From assembly GCF_004402485.1 (NCBI RefSeq), contig NZ_SOFG01000004.1, forward strand, positions 682,001 to 746,000: a DNA stretch of 64,000 nt, written 5' to 3'. The translations under genes were made by a program, and so were the position numbers. The notes under the pieces are model-generated. The model was not told the origin of the DNA. It saw only the letters and a list, made by a program, of their open reading frames with translations, and made no database searches. Positions 34,453 through 43,639 of the stretch are shown here, in pieces; the first letter of the stretch is position 1; each line of letters begins with the position of its first letter. Origin of the DNA: Cryobacterium algoricola (GTDB taxonomy: Bacteria > Actinomycetota > Actinomycetes > Actinomycetales > Microbacteriaceae).

Positions 34453-34942
34453 GCCCGATCACCTCCAGGCTCCGGTCGGGGCCGAGCAGGCCCAGCAGCG
34501 GGAGCGGGGTGACCACCCGCATCCGCACGGTCGGGTAGCCATCGTCGCTCGCGTAGGTCGCGGTCACGTCAGTCGCGAAAGCGGGGCCGAGCGCCGCCAC
34601 GAGCAGGTCCCGGGTTCTGGCGGCGCCGGCATCGAGTCCGGTGTCGGCGAGCGAGCCGTAGCGGGCGCCCTCGGCGGCGGCATCGAGGACGGTGTTGCGC
34701 ACATGCAGCGCAAGGGCGAGTTGGAGCACAGTGAGGGTCAGCACCGTCAGCAGTGCCGCGACGAGCACGAACTCGGCCGGCGATGAACCGTGGTCTGCGC
34801 CGGCCGCGCGGAGCAGCTTCCGCCGCCGACCGCACGGCGGCGCTCCGGTGCGCTCGGCCCGTTCGCCCCGCTCGGCCCATCCGCCCCGCTCGGCCCATCC
34901 GCCCCGCTCACCCCCCTCGATCCAGTCCGGCGGGCCGGTCAG
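34427..34942 (-). CDS. TadE-like pseudopilin with atypical start
   Basis: The prepilin segment HGSSPAEFVLVAALLTVLTLTVLQ (Glu +5, hydrophobic helix) and ALHVRNTVLDAAAEGARYGS are typical TadE features. No ATG, GTG or TTG opens the frame between the stop of the pilin gene and the helix. The best candidate is CTG 34942, which overlaps the pilin stop as CTGA, giving 171 residues. Three 18-nt repeats encode AERGGW-like units before the helix. A longer frame exists but runs back through the whole pilin gene. Unusual initiation or a sequencing error in the repeats should be considered. Confidence 0.7.
   Translation of the reverse strand: MTGPPDWIEGGERGGWAERGGWAERGERAERTGAPPCGRRRKLLRAAGADHGSSPAEFVLVAALLTVLTLTVLQLALALHVRNTVLDAAAEGARYGSLADTGLDAGAARTRDLLVAALGPAFATDVTATYASDDGYPTVRMRVVTPLPLLGLLGPDRSLEVIGRAVVEGSG
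34856..34909 (-). repeat. 18-nt tandem repeat, three units, in pseudopilin N-terminus
   Basis: Unit GGCCCATCCGCCCCGCTC (plus-strand reading) occurs at 34874-34891 and 34892-34909, with a variant copy at 34856-34873. Unit length is a multiple of three, so length changes are frame-neutral. Confidence 0.85.
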
Positions 34943-35124
34943 AGTCCGCTCACCCGGGTGATCGCCTGTTGGAAGATGCCGCTGAGCGCCGGCCCGGCGA
35001 GGCCCCAGATCACGATGACCAGCCCGGCGGTCATCAGCGTGATCAGGACCCAGCCGGGCACGTCCCCGGTGTCGTCGTGCCACGCGTTCCACTGGCTGCG
35101 GATGCGCCGCGTCAGGGTGTTCAT
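34939..35124 (-). CDS. Flp-like small pilin
   Basis: 61-residue protein with a basic N-terminus, a GDVPGW junction and one hydrophobic helix (VLITLMTAGLVIVIWGLAGP), the size and layout of Flp major pilins or DUF4244-like proteins. The Glu expected five residues after the cleavage Gly is Trp here, so processing may differ. ATG 35124 has AAGGAG. It is placed between TadC and TadE genes, where flp-like genes of actinobacterial Tad loci lie. Whether it is the fibre subunit is inferred. Confidence 0.72.
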   Translation of the reverse strand: MNTLTRRIRSQWNAWHDDTGDVPGWVLITLMTAGLVIVIWGLAGPALSGIFQQAITRVSGL

Positions 35125-35223
35125 ATTCGTCTCCTTTACTCGATGGTGGTCGTGCTGGTGGTCGTCGTGCGGGTGCCGATGGTGCCAGAGAGTGGCCTCC
35201 GGGTGGAGTCTCGGCTGGCACGG

Positions 35224-36162
35224 TCAGAAACCGGCCTGCAGGATGAAGAGGCCGGGAAAGATCGCGAAGAGGATGGTCATCGGGAGGATCAAGAACACGA
35301 GCGGCACGAGCATGGCGACCTCCTTCTTTCCAGCCACCTCGAGGAGCTCGCGCTTGGCTTCCTCACGGGCGTCTTGCGCCTGGGCGCGCAGCACCTCCGC
35401 GAGCGGGGTGCCGCGGTCGAGTGCACCAACGACCTGATCGACGAATCGGGTGAGCGCGGCCAGCTGGAGCGACCTGGCCAGTGAGTGCAGGGCCTCCCCG
35501 AGGGAGATCCCGGAGTGCACCTCGGCCACGACGCCGCCGAATTCCCGGGACAGCTCCCCCGCGCTCGTGCGGGACACCCGGGCGAGGGCATCGAGGATGC
35601 CTTCCCCGGCCGACAGGGACAGGGTGAGGAACTCGAGGATGGTCGGCAGTTCGCCGCGCATCCGCGTGAGGCGGCCGAGTGCGGCGCGGCGGAGGAGTCC
35701 GTCCCAGAGCAGGGCGCCGCCGAGCCCGGCGAGCACGGGTATCGCGGCGGCCGCGAGCAGCGGGAGGGCGTGCAGGGCAGGGACGAATACCACGGCGACG
35801 AGGCCGGCGGCCGTGCAGAGCAGCGCGCACACGAGCTGCTGGGACCGGAACTCGTCGAGGCTACGCCGGGACCCGGATTGCCGGAGCCGCCGTTCGACGG
35901 TTTCCGACCCGCCGAGCAGGGCCGCGAGCCCGCGTCGTAGCCGGCCGAAGAGCGGCAGGAACAGGGTGCCGAGCACGGGGATCGGATCGACGGTGGTCCG
36001 GCCGACGAATGCGCGGGCCTCCGGCGACACGTCCAGGATGTAGGGGGCGAGCCGGTCGGCCAGCCGGGGCCGGCTGAGCCGGGGGAAGACGCTCACGAGC
36101 GACCACAGCCCGATGCCGAGCACCACACCAAGGAACACGCCCCAGGCGAGCGGGACGCTCAC
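35224..36162 (-). CDS. tadC: TadC-like inner-membrane platform protein
   Basis: About 312 residues, type II secretion F (GspF/TadC) family. A first helix at the N-terminus is followed by a cytoplasmic region, then two central helices (about 115-160), and the T2SF domain with GELPTILEFLTLSLSAGEGILDALARVS and two final helices at LVPLVFLILPMTILFAIFPGLFIL. It forms the assembly platform with TadB. GTG 36162 overlaps the tadB stop by four bases (GTGA); GTG 36171 is an alternative. The flp-like gene starts 99 bases after its stop. Confidence 0.85.
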   Translation of the reverse strand: MSVPLAWGVFLGVVLGIGLWSLVSVFPRLSRPRLADRLAPYILDVSPEARAFVGRTTVDPIPVLGTLFLPLFGRLRRGLAALLGGSETVERRLRQSGSRRSLDEFRSQQLVCALLCTAAGLVAVVFVPALHALPLLAAAAIPVLAGLGGALLWDGLLRRAALGRLTRMRGELPTILEFLTLSLSAGEGILDALARVSRTSAGELSREFGGVVAEVHSGISLGEALHSLARSLQLAALTRFVDQVVGALDRGTPLAEVLRAQAQDAREEAKRELLEVAGKKEVAMLVPLVFLILPMTILFAIFPGLFILQAGF

Positions 36163-37067
36163 CGGAACCACCGGCGTTCCTCGGGCAGGCGGCCGATGAC
36201 GACCATCAGGCGGTACGCGATCACCGACACAGCAAGCCCGGAGACGATGACGACGACCCCGCTGCCGGTGTTGTACGCGACCGCGCCCTCCGGCCGGGAG
36301 GACAGCAGCAGGAGCACGATCCAGGGCGCGGCGACGCCGAGCCTGGCGGCGTTGACGACCCAGGATTGCCGGGCTTCCACCTCTGCCCGAATCGCCGCGT
36401 CCTGGCGCAACCAGGCGGCGAGGTCGCGGAGCACGAGGGTGAGATCACTGCCGCCCACCTCCCTGGCCATCCGGAGGGTCTCCAGGATGCGATCGGCCAC
36501 CGGATCGGCGAGGCCCGCCTTGAGCCTGTCGACGGCATAGCCGAAGCTCCCGGTCGCTCGGTAGTCGCGGGAGAAGTCGGCGAAGGCCGCGCGGGTCGGT
36601 GCCGGACCTGACTCGGCGAGCGTGCTGACGCTGTCGGGCAGGGCGAGGCCGGAACGCACGGCCGACACCAGATGGTCGACGACGTCCGGCCAGACCGTAC
36701 GGTTCGATCGGCGCCGTTCGCGGGCCCGCCAGAACACGATCACCATCGGAACCACGACGCCGACCACCCCCGCGACGACGCCGAGGGCCCGCACTCCGGT
36801 GAGCGCCTGGGCGAGGGCTGCGCCGGCCAGACCGAGCAGGAGCGAAATCGCGGCGAACGCCGGGAGCGGCAGGGAGCCGAGGCCGGCCTGGGCGAGGGCT
36901 CCGCGCAGCGCCACGAGACCACTTTGACGGGGTCGGCCGGTCTCGCCGTCGACCGGGTGGTGGCCTGAAGCCGGAGTGCCCGCCTCAGCCCTGCGGCGGG
37001 GCCAGAGGAACGGCGCGGCCATCAGCAGCAGGCCAGCGCCGAGGAGGCAGCCCAGCACGAGCCTCAT
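36159..37067 (-). CDS. tadB: TadB-like inner-membrane platform protein
   Basis: 302-residue GspF-family membrane protein. An N-terminal helix (3-22), a pair of helices (about 60-105), then the T2SF cytoplasmic domain with SAVRSGLALPDSVSTLAESGP and LETLRMAREVGGSDLTLVLRDLAAWLRQ, and two C-terminal helices. Together with TadC it should form the heterodimeric pilus platform. ATG 37067 overlaps the cpaF stop (ATGA), so the pair is translationally coupled. Confidence 0.87.
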   Translation of the reverse strand: MRLVLGCLLGAGLLLMAAPFLWPRRRAEAGTPASGHHPVDGETGRPRQSGLVALRGALAQAGLGSLPLPAFAAISLLLGLAGAALAQALTGVRALGVVAGVVGVVVPMVIVFWRARERRRSNRTVWPDVVDHLVSAVRSGLALPDSVSTLAESGPAPTRAAFADFSRDYRATGSFGYAVDRLKAGLADPVADRILETLRMAREVGGSDLTLVLRDLAAWLRQDAAIRAEVEARQSWVVNAARLGVAAPWIVLLLLSSRPEGAVAYNTGSGVVVIVSGLAVSVIAYRLMVVIGRLPEERRWFR

Positions 37068-38299
37068 GCGAGGTCTGCCCGCAGCACGATCGCGGGGTCA
37101 AGCCCGACCGCCCGGAACTTGGCGAGCTTGCCGGGGTGGCCGCCCGTCGGCGAGAGACCGCTCCGGTCGGCGAGGAAGATCGGGCTTGCCTCGATCACGG
37201 TGCCGGCGAGCCGCCCACTGACTGCGAGGATCTCGGTCACCCGCCGGCGCCCGTGGCGGTCGATCTCGCAGTGCACGACGATGTCGATGCACCCGGCGAC
37301 GGTCGGCAGCACGAACGCGGAATCGATGTTGCGCCCCGCGAGCAACGGCAAAGTGCAGAGTTTGGCGAGGGCGTCCCTCGCGCTGTTCGCGTGGATCGAG
37401 CACATCCCCGGGAGACCGCTGTTGAGGGCGATCAGGAGATCGAGGCTCTCGGCCTCCCGCACCTCTCCGACGACCAGCCGGTCGGGGCGCATCCGCAACG
37501 ACTCCTTGATCAGGCGCCTCAGAGTGATCTCGCCGCGTCCCTCGAGGCTCGGCTGCCGGCACTGCATCGCCACCACGTCCCTCGCGGACAGGTCGAGTTC
37601 GAAGGTCTCCTCGACGGTCACGATACGCTCGGTGCGCCGGGTCGCCGACAGCAGCGCGTTCAGCATCGTGGTCTTCCCGGTCTGGGTGGAACCGGACACG
37701 AGGATGTTCTGCCCCGCGAGCACACACATCCGCAGGAACTCCGAGGCCTGCTGGGTGAGCGAGCCGAGGCCGACGAGCTGGTTCAGGTCGCGGATGCGCC
37801 GGGTGAACTTCCGGATGTTGACCGACCACTCCCGGGTGATGTCGGGAATCACGACGTGAAGCCGGGACCCGTCCGGCAGGGAGGCGTCGACGAACGGTGA
37901 ACTGAGGTCGACCCGGCGGCCGGAGGCCTGCAGCATCCGCTCGACGAGGTCGCGCACCTCGCGGGCGCTGAGCACCATGTCGGTGAGCTCGGGAACACCG
38001 TCCCGTGCGACGAACACCCGGGACGGCCCGTTGATCCAGATCTCCTCGATCTCGGGATCGTCGAGGAGCGTCTGGAGCGCCCCGAACCCGGTGAGCGAGG
38101 CGACGACCTCACGCGCCGCCTGGTGTTCGTCGGCGATGAGCGGATGCGCCCCACCGAGCGCCCGCTCGCTGTAACGCTGAAGCTCGGCGCGCACGTACTG
38201 CTCGGCGAGGTGCTCGTCGGAGGCGAGGTCGACGCCGTCACGGCGCACCCGGGAGCGCACCTGCTCGATGATGATGCGGACGGCCTCGCTCATGCGCAC
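37064..38299 (-). CDS. cpaF: Tad pilus assembly ATPase CpaF/TadA
   Basis: 411-residue secretion ATPase of the CpaF/TadA/VirB11 type that powers Tad pilus assembly. Walker A GSTQTGKT (203-210), Asp-box Glu pair VEETFELDL (229-237), Walker B LVVGEVR (275-281) and His box SIHANS (301-306) are all present. No TadZ/CpaE ATPase or CpaA prepilin peptidase is in the window. ATG 38299 follows 69 bases after the lipoprotein gene, same strand. It heads the core block of overlapping tad genes. Confidence 0.93.
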   Translation of the reverse strand: MRMSEAVRIIIEQVRSRVRRDGVDLASDEHLAEQYVRAELQRYSERALGGAHPLIADEHQAAREVVASLTGFGALQTLLDDPEIEEIWINGPSRVFVARDGVPELTDMVLSAREVRDLVERMLQASGRRVDLSSPFVDASLPDGSRLHVVIPDITREWSVNIRKFTRRIRDLNQLVGLGSLTQQASEFLRMCVLAGQNILVSGSTQTGKTTMLNALLSATRRTERIVTVEETFELDLSARDVVAMQCRQPSLEGRGEITLRRLIKESLRMRPDRLVVGEVREAESLDLLIALNSGLPGMCSIHANSARDALAKLCTLPLLAGRNIDSAFVLPTVAGCIDIVVHCEIDRHGRRRVTEILAVSGRLAGTVIEASPIFLADRSGLSPTGGHPGKLAKFRAVGLDPAIVLRADLA

Positions 38300-38368
38300 A
38301 GTGTGCCCGGACGGCCGGATTCCCGTGGAAGTTATCCACAGGCCAGTACGGCCAGCACCGAACGCGGT

Positions 38369-39043
38369 TCAGCAGGTGGGATACGGAGCGACGAGGCAGC
38401 CGTCGACCACGACGCCGGACTCGTCGTTGATGAAGATGCTGACGCCGGTGAAGCTTTCGGGCAGAGCGGCATCGGCAGCACCGGCGAAGTGTTCGAAGCC
38501 GCCGACACCCTGCTGGGTCTGCTCGTCGAGCACCCGGACGGTGGCGGTGAAGCCGTCGGTGGCAGCGTCGTAGGCGGGCGCGCTCAGCTCTGCGATGAGC
38601 GTGTCTGCCTCATTTCCCGCGTCGTGCAGCACGATGGCGACCGTCGGCGGGTCGGCCACGAAGCCGAATCCGGCCCAGTCCCGCACCAGGTCGGCCGTGG
38701 TGAGGGTGCCGGACAGCCGGGCCGGTCGGTCGGAGAACCAGACGGTGTGCCGATCCGCGGTGGCGAGGGTGAGGGCGAACTCGGTGGTCGATCCTGCGAC
38801 CGGCGTCAGGGTGCCGGCGTCCGCCGAGAGCGAGTAGAGGACGGAGATCGCCTCTTCGGTCGGTGTCGGCGCCGCGGTCTCAGCGACCGCCACGGCATCC
38901 GCTGCTGCAGATGCTGCCGCCTCGGTGGGAACTTCCGCCATGCTGCAGGCGGCAAGGCTCGCCGCGAGCACTCCCACAGCGATCAGGGTCCCCGCGAGAC
39001 GGGTGCCCGCCCGAAGTGTCGATCTCAGTGTCGTGGGTGTCAT
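38369..39043 (-). CDS. Lipoprotein with domain shared with the giant protein
   Basis: 224-residue exported lipoprotein: basic start, hydrophobic helix and lipobox LAAC (about residues 31-34). The remainder (about 65-224) is one domain with HTVWFSDRPARLSG, DWAGFGFVADPPTVAIVLHD and FTATVRVLDEQTQ, ending in GCLVAPYPTC. The same domain occurs at residues 105-265 of the 1476-residue protein encoded just upstream. Related segments occur in secreted bacterial proteins but I cannot name the family. ATG 39043 has AGGAG at the right distance. It lies between the giant gene and cpaF. Confidence 0.78.
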   Translation of the reverse strand: MTPTTLRSTLRAGTRLAGTLIAVGVLAASLAACSMAEVPTEAAASAAADAVAVAETAAPTPTEEAISVLYSLSADAGTLTPVAGSTTEFALTLATADRHTVWFSDRPARLSGTLTTADLVRDWAGFGFVADPPTVAIVLHDAGNEADTLIAELSAPAYDAATDGFTATVRVLDEQTQQGVGGFEHFAGAADAALPESFTGVSIFINDESGVVVDGCLVAPYPTC

Positions 39044-39084
39044 GCGCGCTCTCCTGCCGCGAAGGGTGTCTGGTGCATCGCCGG

Positions 39085-42000
39085 TCACCACGTCGCTGAG
39101 TCGTTGAAGGATCCGAGGCCGTGGATTTCCACATGGATGCTCGCCGAGCAGGAATCGTCCCCGCTACTGAATTCGCACGCGACGCCGCCGCTGATGCTCC
39201 CGCCGCTTAGGGTTCCGCCGAGATCGAGGGTGGCCGAGCTCGGGTTCTTGGTGTCGAGCGAGAAGTTCAGGTAGATGGCGACCGTCGATCCGCGTTCGTA
39301 GTTGTAGCCGCCCGAGGTGAACCGGTGCGAGCTGGTGTGGCTGAAGCTGAAGTCCAGGCCGCCAGCGAGGATTCCGGTGCTGGCCGAGTATGCCAGGTCG
39401 AAGTCATAGGTGATGTTCCTGTGACTGTATGCAAAATCGATCGTGAGTTCCTGGAGCACCCCGCAGCTCTCCGCGATCGTTCCGCTGAAGGACAGGTTCG
39501 TCTTCTTGCCCATCGACATGGTTCCCGAGGTGCCCGCGCTGAAGCTGCCGCACGAGGTCGACGACGTGTCCATGCTCATGTGGAAGTTGAAGGCGCTCAC
39601 GTCGAATCCACTGGATCCGCCGCTGAGCGACCAGTCGGCCAGCGTCACGTCGCCGTCCATGTGGATACCGCCCTCGGCGGCGACGCTCAGATCGAGGCTC
39701 GAATTCATCTGGCCGACGCTGAGGGTCATGTCCCCGGTGAAGCGCACGCTCTGCGCGGCGGCCGTGATCGAGATCGCGAGCTCCATGTCGACGAAGTCGA
39801 TGCCGCCGAGCACGAGTTGACTGACCGTGGTGTCCGACGTGAACGTCGGAAGTCCGTTCGCGTCCCGCCCGATCGCGAGGTCGATGTCGATCGAGGAGTC
39901 GTTGCCGAGGCTGGTGTGGAAGATGAAGGTCGACCCGACGGGGAGCGACTCGGCACCGATTGAACAGCCGCGCGGGGCGATCGCCAGCCGGAAGGTGGAT
40001 GTCTCGAGCACGCCGCCCTTGATTTGAAGGTAGGTGTTCGGGTCGGTGCTGGCGAAATCGAAGTTGAAGCAGGGATTCAGGTCGGAGACGTTGACATAGA
40101 AGTCGCCCTTCATCCAGGTCGAGCCGTGGAAGAGGCTGGGGATGCTCTTAGGGTTGAAGTACACCGTCGCCCCGACGCCGAAGCCGGGTTCGCCCTTCAC
40201 GACCTCGAGCTGACCGGTCACGCTCCAGAGGTGCGCCCCCGGGATGCCGCCGAAGGCGTCGCTGAGGTACTTGTACCCGCTGCTGGGTGTCCGGAGCGGC
40301 ACGATCACGCCGTCGCAGGCCGGGTTGCAGGCGCGCGCCGTGGTGCGGGCGCCGGTTGCGGTCAGGGAGATAGTCAGGCCGCTCCCATTGGCCGCAGCGA
40401 CGGAGAGCACGACGGGGAAGATCGCGCCGTCGGTCGAGTACGAGGCATCGACGCCGAGCGAGATGCTCGTGCTGGTCGGCGTCCTGCTGAGGTGGATGGT
40501 GATCGCGTCGAGCGAGAAGCCCTGGCCGGAGGTGCCAACGGCGAGCCGGGCGTCGAGCGTGAAGCTCGCGTCCGCCGCCACGAAGCTCTGGTCCGAGAAC
40601 GTCGCGATCGCCGGCGCGACCGGGTCGATGCCCGGCTTCCCGATGGAGGTCAGGAGGGCGCCCGGCAGTTGCATGCTGCCGGAAAGGGTGCTCCATCCCT
40701 TTGTGAGGGTGACGGGCACGCCGTTCAGGCTGGTGTGAGGGGTGGAGTTCAGGTGGGTCCAGGCCCACCCGGTGAACGTGGTGCCGCCGACGGTGACGCC
40801 GTTGACGTTGCCGCCCGTGGTACTGGCCGTCGCCGTGCCGCCTGGCGTGCTGCCCGTGAGGCCGACCTGGGCGATCACGATGCCCGCCGGGGTCCATTCG
40901 ACACAACCGCCGGTGCTCACGGAGGACCCGATGTATGGCAGGTTCGCGTTGAAGTCCCCACAGAATTCGACGCCGAACCCGTTGTTCTGGGCGCTCAAGT
41001 CGGGCATTCCGAGGCCGGGGACCGGCTCCGGGACCGCGGGGCCCTTCCACATAGTCAGGCTCGCTCCGCTGAGTGCCAGGGGGGTTCCGGCCGGGCCGGA
41101 GAACGTGACGGTGCCGGCCTTGGCCTGAATGAGTCCCCAGGTTCCGTCGACCAGGATGGCCCCCTGGGCGGTGACCGTCGGTGCCGGTACCGGCAGGGAC
41201 AACTGCCCATTCGTGAAGCCGAAGAAGACCCCGGTTGCCGCACCACAGGTGCTGACCGGAGTGAGCGGGCAGCTGTTCGAGATGCTCAGGGTGGTGCTGA
41301 GGGTGATCCCGGTGGCGAGCGTGCCGGAGACATCGGCTACCGACAGCCCCCAGGCGAGGCTGCTCCCCGGTGAGCTCGTGATGGTGCCGGAAACCTGCCC
41401 GGCGGTGATGTCGATGCCGGAGAGGCCGGGCGGTGACCAGGCCGTGGCGGATCCGGATCCGCTGAACGTCAGGGTCCAGGCCGCTGGACCGCTGTAGTCG
41501 AGGCCGGCGAAGAGTGTGAAAGCATTACCGGCCTGCGGCCGGACGGCCACGGATCCGACGATGCCGGGCGTGTCGCTCGAGACGCCGATCGATCCGGAGG
41601 TGATCGTGGCGCCGCCACCGAGCGATACTCCGCTGAACTGGCCCTTCACATTCCACTGGGGACTGGTCAGGGTCGTTCCCGACGCGTCCTGGGAGCCGGT
41701 GGAGCCGTAGGAGCCGGACACCGAGACGGTGGTGCCGTTCAGCTGGAGGGTACCGATTCCGGTGAGGGAATACCCGTCCGGGGTCCACGGTCCGGAGAGG
41801 GACAGGGAGTCGGCTCCCGAACTGGCACCGACGGAGAGGACCACGGACCTGGTCATCGGTGCCGAGGAACCTGCCTTCTTCGCGAAGCTCAGGTCGACAG
41901 CGGCGGATTTCGCCCAGGCGGCCGGAAGCGCCTGCACGAACTTGTGCTGGCCTGCCAGTCCCAGGTGCACGGTTCCGGACACGGCTCCCGACGCGTCGGC

Positions 42001-43515
42001 GATCGTCCCCGAAGCCGAGGAGGCGCGCAGGGTGCCGCTGTCCGGGTCGGTGAATTGACCGCCGGCTCCGATGACGGAGACAGACCAGGTGTGCGGGCCG
42101 GTGATGGCCAGTTGGCCGGTGGCCGACACGCCATTCACCGCGAGCGTCGCCACCGCAGCCACGGACCAGGTCAGGACCGAGTTGTTCCGGACGATGGTTC
42201 CGGTCACGCTACCGTTCTGGACGGTCAGCCCCGCAACGGGCGAGCTGAAGGCACCGTGGCTCCCGGTGACCGTGAGGGACCAGCTGCCGGACCGGGCGGC
42301 CGTATTGGCGGCCGCCGTCCGGTTCGTGCACAGGTACGTGGCATCCAGGCTGAGTCCGTCCGGCCCGACGAGGGTGACGGTGCCGCGTCCGCCGTTGTTC
42401 GGGGCGCTGAAACTCGTCGCCACGACACCGTCGGCAAGCACGAGGGAGCCGGTGCTCGCCCCCGAGCAGAACGGGTAGTTGATCGATGGAACCGTGGGCG
42501 GCGCTGCCGACAGCTGCGCCCCTGTCATCGTCGCCCCGGTGAAGATGGTGCCCGTGAGGGTGGCACCGAGCAGGTTCGCCCCGGTGAGATTGGCGCCGGT
42601 GAAGTCGGCACCGGCGAGATTCGCTCCGCTGAGATCCGCGCCGCTGAGATCCGCGCCGGTGAGATCTGCGCCGGTGAGGTTCACTCCGGAGAGCTTGGCT
42701 CCGGCGAGGTCCGCTCCCTCGCAGACCGTGTACGGCTGGATCAGGCAGCCGTTCACGACCGTGCCCGCGACGTCGTCGATGAAAAGCGACACCCCGTCGA
42801 AGGCTTCCGGCAGGGCGGCATCCGCGTTCGTGGCATGTTGGGACAGCTTGCCGGAGAGCCCGTCCTGTTCGGTCTCCTCCAGGATGCGCACGGTCGCCGT
42901 GAACGTGCCACTGGCAGCATCGAACGTGGGGGCCTGCATCTCCGCGACGACGGTGTCCGCCTCCGGACCGACATCGTGCAGCACGACGGCGACGTTGGGC
43001 GGGTCTGCGGCGAACCCGAAGCCCGCCCACTCGCTTGCAAACCCACCGGTCGGCATCACGCCTGCCTTGCGGGAAGGCTGGTCGGCGAACCAGAGCACCT
43101 GCTTGTCCGTGTCCGAAAGCACGAGGGCGTATTCATCGTCCGAGCCGGCAATCCGGGTCAGGGTGCCTGCGGTCGCACTCAGGGAGTAAAGCAGGGAGAC
43201 GGCCTCTGCGGGATCTTCGACGCGGGTGGACGCGGCCAGGGCGTCAGAGGCTGCGGTCGACACACCGGGTGCCGAGGTGCCGGAGGGCGCGGCGGTGGGC
43301 TGCGCGCCGCTCGCGTTCAGCACGGCCCAGGCGCCCAGCGCCGTCACGGCGGCAAGGGCAAGCCCGGCGACGACGACCGCGACCGGGCGGCCGAGACCGC
43401 GTCGCCCGCGTCGCCCGCCGCGCTCCCGTGCCGATGCCGATGCCGGAACGCTGCCGTCGCCGCCTGCCGGGCGAGCGTCGTCAGTAGCGTCGTGTGCAGA
43501 GTCGTTGTCTGGCAT
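39085..43515 (-). CDS. Giant membrane-anchored surface protein, pentapeptide and beta-repeat
   Basis: 1476 residues. Order: basic cytoplasmic N-terminus (1-44), one transmembrane helix (45-67), a Ser/Thr/Ala linker, the WFADQP...[15 protein letters not shown] domain (105-265) shared with the next gene, pentapeptide repeats (266-335), then about 1100 residues rich in Gly/Ser/Thr with alternating beta-strand patterns and few charges. No LPXTG sorting signal or C-terminal anchor is seen, so topology is type II with the bulk outside. GGGGGACG precedes ATG 43515. Size, composition and position before a Tad cluster suggest an adhesin or stalk protein; no homologous family is recognised for the C-terminal part. 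Confidence 0.8.
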   Translation of the reverse strand: MPDNDSAHDATDDARPAGGDGSVPASASARERGGRRGRRGLGRPVAVVVAGLALAAVTALGAWAVLNASGAQPTAAPSGTSAPGVSTAASDALAASTRVEDPAEAVSLLYSLSATAGTLTRIAGSDDEYALVLSDTDKQVLWFADQPSRKAGVMPTGGFASEWAGFGFAADPPNVAVVLHDVGPEADTVVAEMQAPTFDAASGTFTATVRILEETEQDGLSGKLSQHATNADAALPEAFDGVSLFIDDVAGTVVNGCLIQPYTVCEGADLAGAKLSGVNLTGADLTGADLSGADLSGANLAGADFTGANLTGANLLGATLTGTIFTGATMTGAQLSAAPPTVPSINYPFCSGASTGSLVLADGVVATSFSAPNNGGRGTVTLVGPDGLSLDATYLCTNRTAAANTAARSGSWSLTVTGSHGAFSSPVAGLTVQNGSVTGTIVRNNSVLTWSVAAVATLAVNGVSATGQLAITGPHTWSVSVIGAGGQFTDPDSGTLRASSASGTIADASGAVSGTVHLGLAGQHKFVQALPAAWAKSAAVDLSFAKKAGSSAPMTRSVVLSVGASSGADSLSLSGPWTPDGYSLTGIGTLQLNGTTVSVSGSYGSTGSQDASGTTLTSPQWNVKGQFSGVSLGGGATITSGSIGVSSDTPGIVGSVAVRPQAGNAFTLFAGLDYSGPAAWTLTFSGSGSATAWSPPGLSGIDITAGQVSGTITSSPGSSLAWGLSVADVSGTLATGITLSTTLSISNSCPLTPVSTCGAATGVFFGFTNGQLSLPVPAPTVTAQGAILVDGTWGLIQAKAGTVTFSGPAGTPLALSGASLTMWKGPAVPEPVPGLGMPDLSAQNNGFGVEFCGDFNANLPYIGSSVSTGGCVEWTPAGIVIAQVGLTGSTPGGTATASTTGGNVNGVTVGGTTFTGWAWTHLNSTPHTSLNGVPVTLTKGWSTLSGSMQLPGALLTSIGKPGIDPVAPAIATFSDQSFVAADASFTLDARLAVGTSGQGFSLDAITIHLSRTPTSTSISLGVDASYSTDGAIFPVVLSVAAANGSGLTISLTATGARTTARACNPACDGVIVPLRTPSSGYKYLSDAFGGIPGAHLWSVTGQLEVVKGEPGFGVGATVYFNPKSIPSLFHGSTWMKGDFYVNVSDLNPCFNFDFASTDPNTYLQIKGGVLETSTFRLAIAPRGCSIGAESLPVGSTFIFHTSLGNDSSIDIDLAIGRDANGLPTFTSDTTVSQLVLGGIDFVDMELAISITAAAQSVRFTGDMTLSVGQMNSSLDLSVAAEGGIHMDGDVTLADWSLSGGSSGFDVSAFNFHMSMDTSSTSCGSFSAGTSGTMSMGKKTNLSFSGTIAESCGVLQELTIDFAYSHRNITYDFDLAYSASTGILAGGLDFSFSHTSSHRFTSGGYNYERGSTVAIYLNFSLDTKNPSSATLDLGGTLSGGSISGGVACEFSSGDDSCSASIHVEIHGLGSFNDSATW
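42511..42720 (-). repeat. Pentapeptide repeat coding region
   Basis: Fourteen or so A(D/N)LXG-type units (residues 266-335 of the giant protein), encoded by 15-nt repeats such as GCCGGTGAGATCGGC-like DNA, predicted to form a beta-helix between the shared domain and the long beta region. Confidence 0.85.
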
Positions 43516-43592
43516 CGTCGTCCCCCGTATGGCGCTGTTCGCGCGAGGCCCGACGATCGTGTGACGTATTGCCTGATCATGAGCGTAGCGGC

Positions 43593-43609
43593 TACCCCCG
43601 TTCGGGGTA
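43593..43609. terminator. Hairpin after 3-hydroxybutyrate dehydrogenase gene
   Basis: TACCCCCGTTCGGGGTA gives an inverted repeat (TACCCC/GGGGTA with one extra C) in the 124-base gap after the dehydrogenase stop. No T-run is present, so termination is only suggested. The remainder of the gap probably holds the promoter of the giant gene. Confidence 0.35.
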
Positions 43610-43639
43610 CACCATTCGGTGAGACGAGTTTCGCGGGCG

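Noticed and set aside
34856..34909. CRISPR-like repeats
   Set aside because: Repeats are contiguous 18-nt units without spacers, inside a coding region; other tandem repeats here are similar and no cas gene is present.
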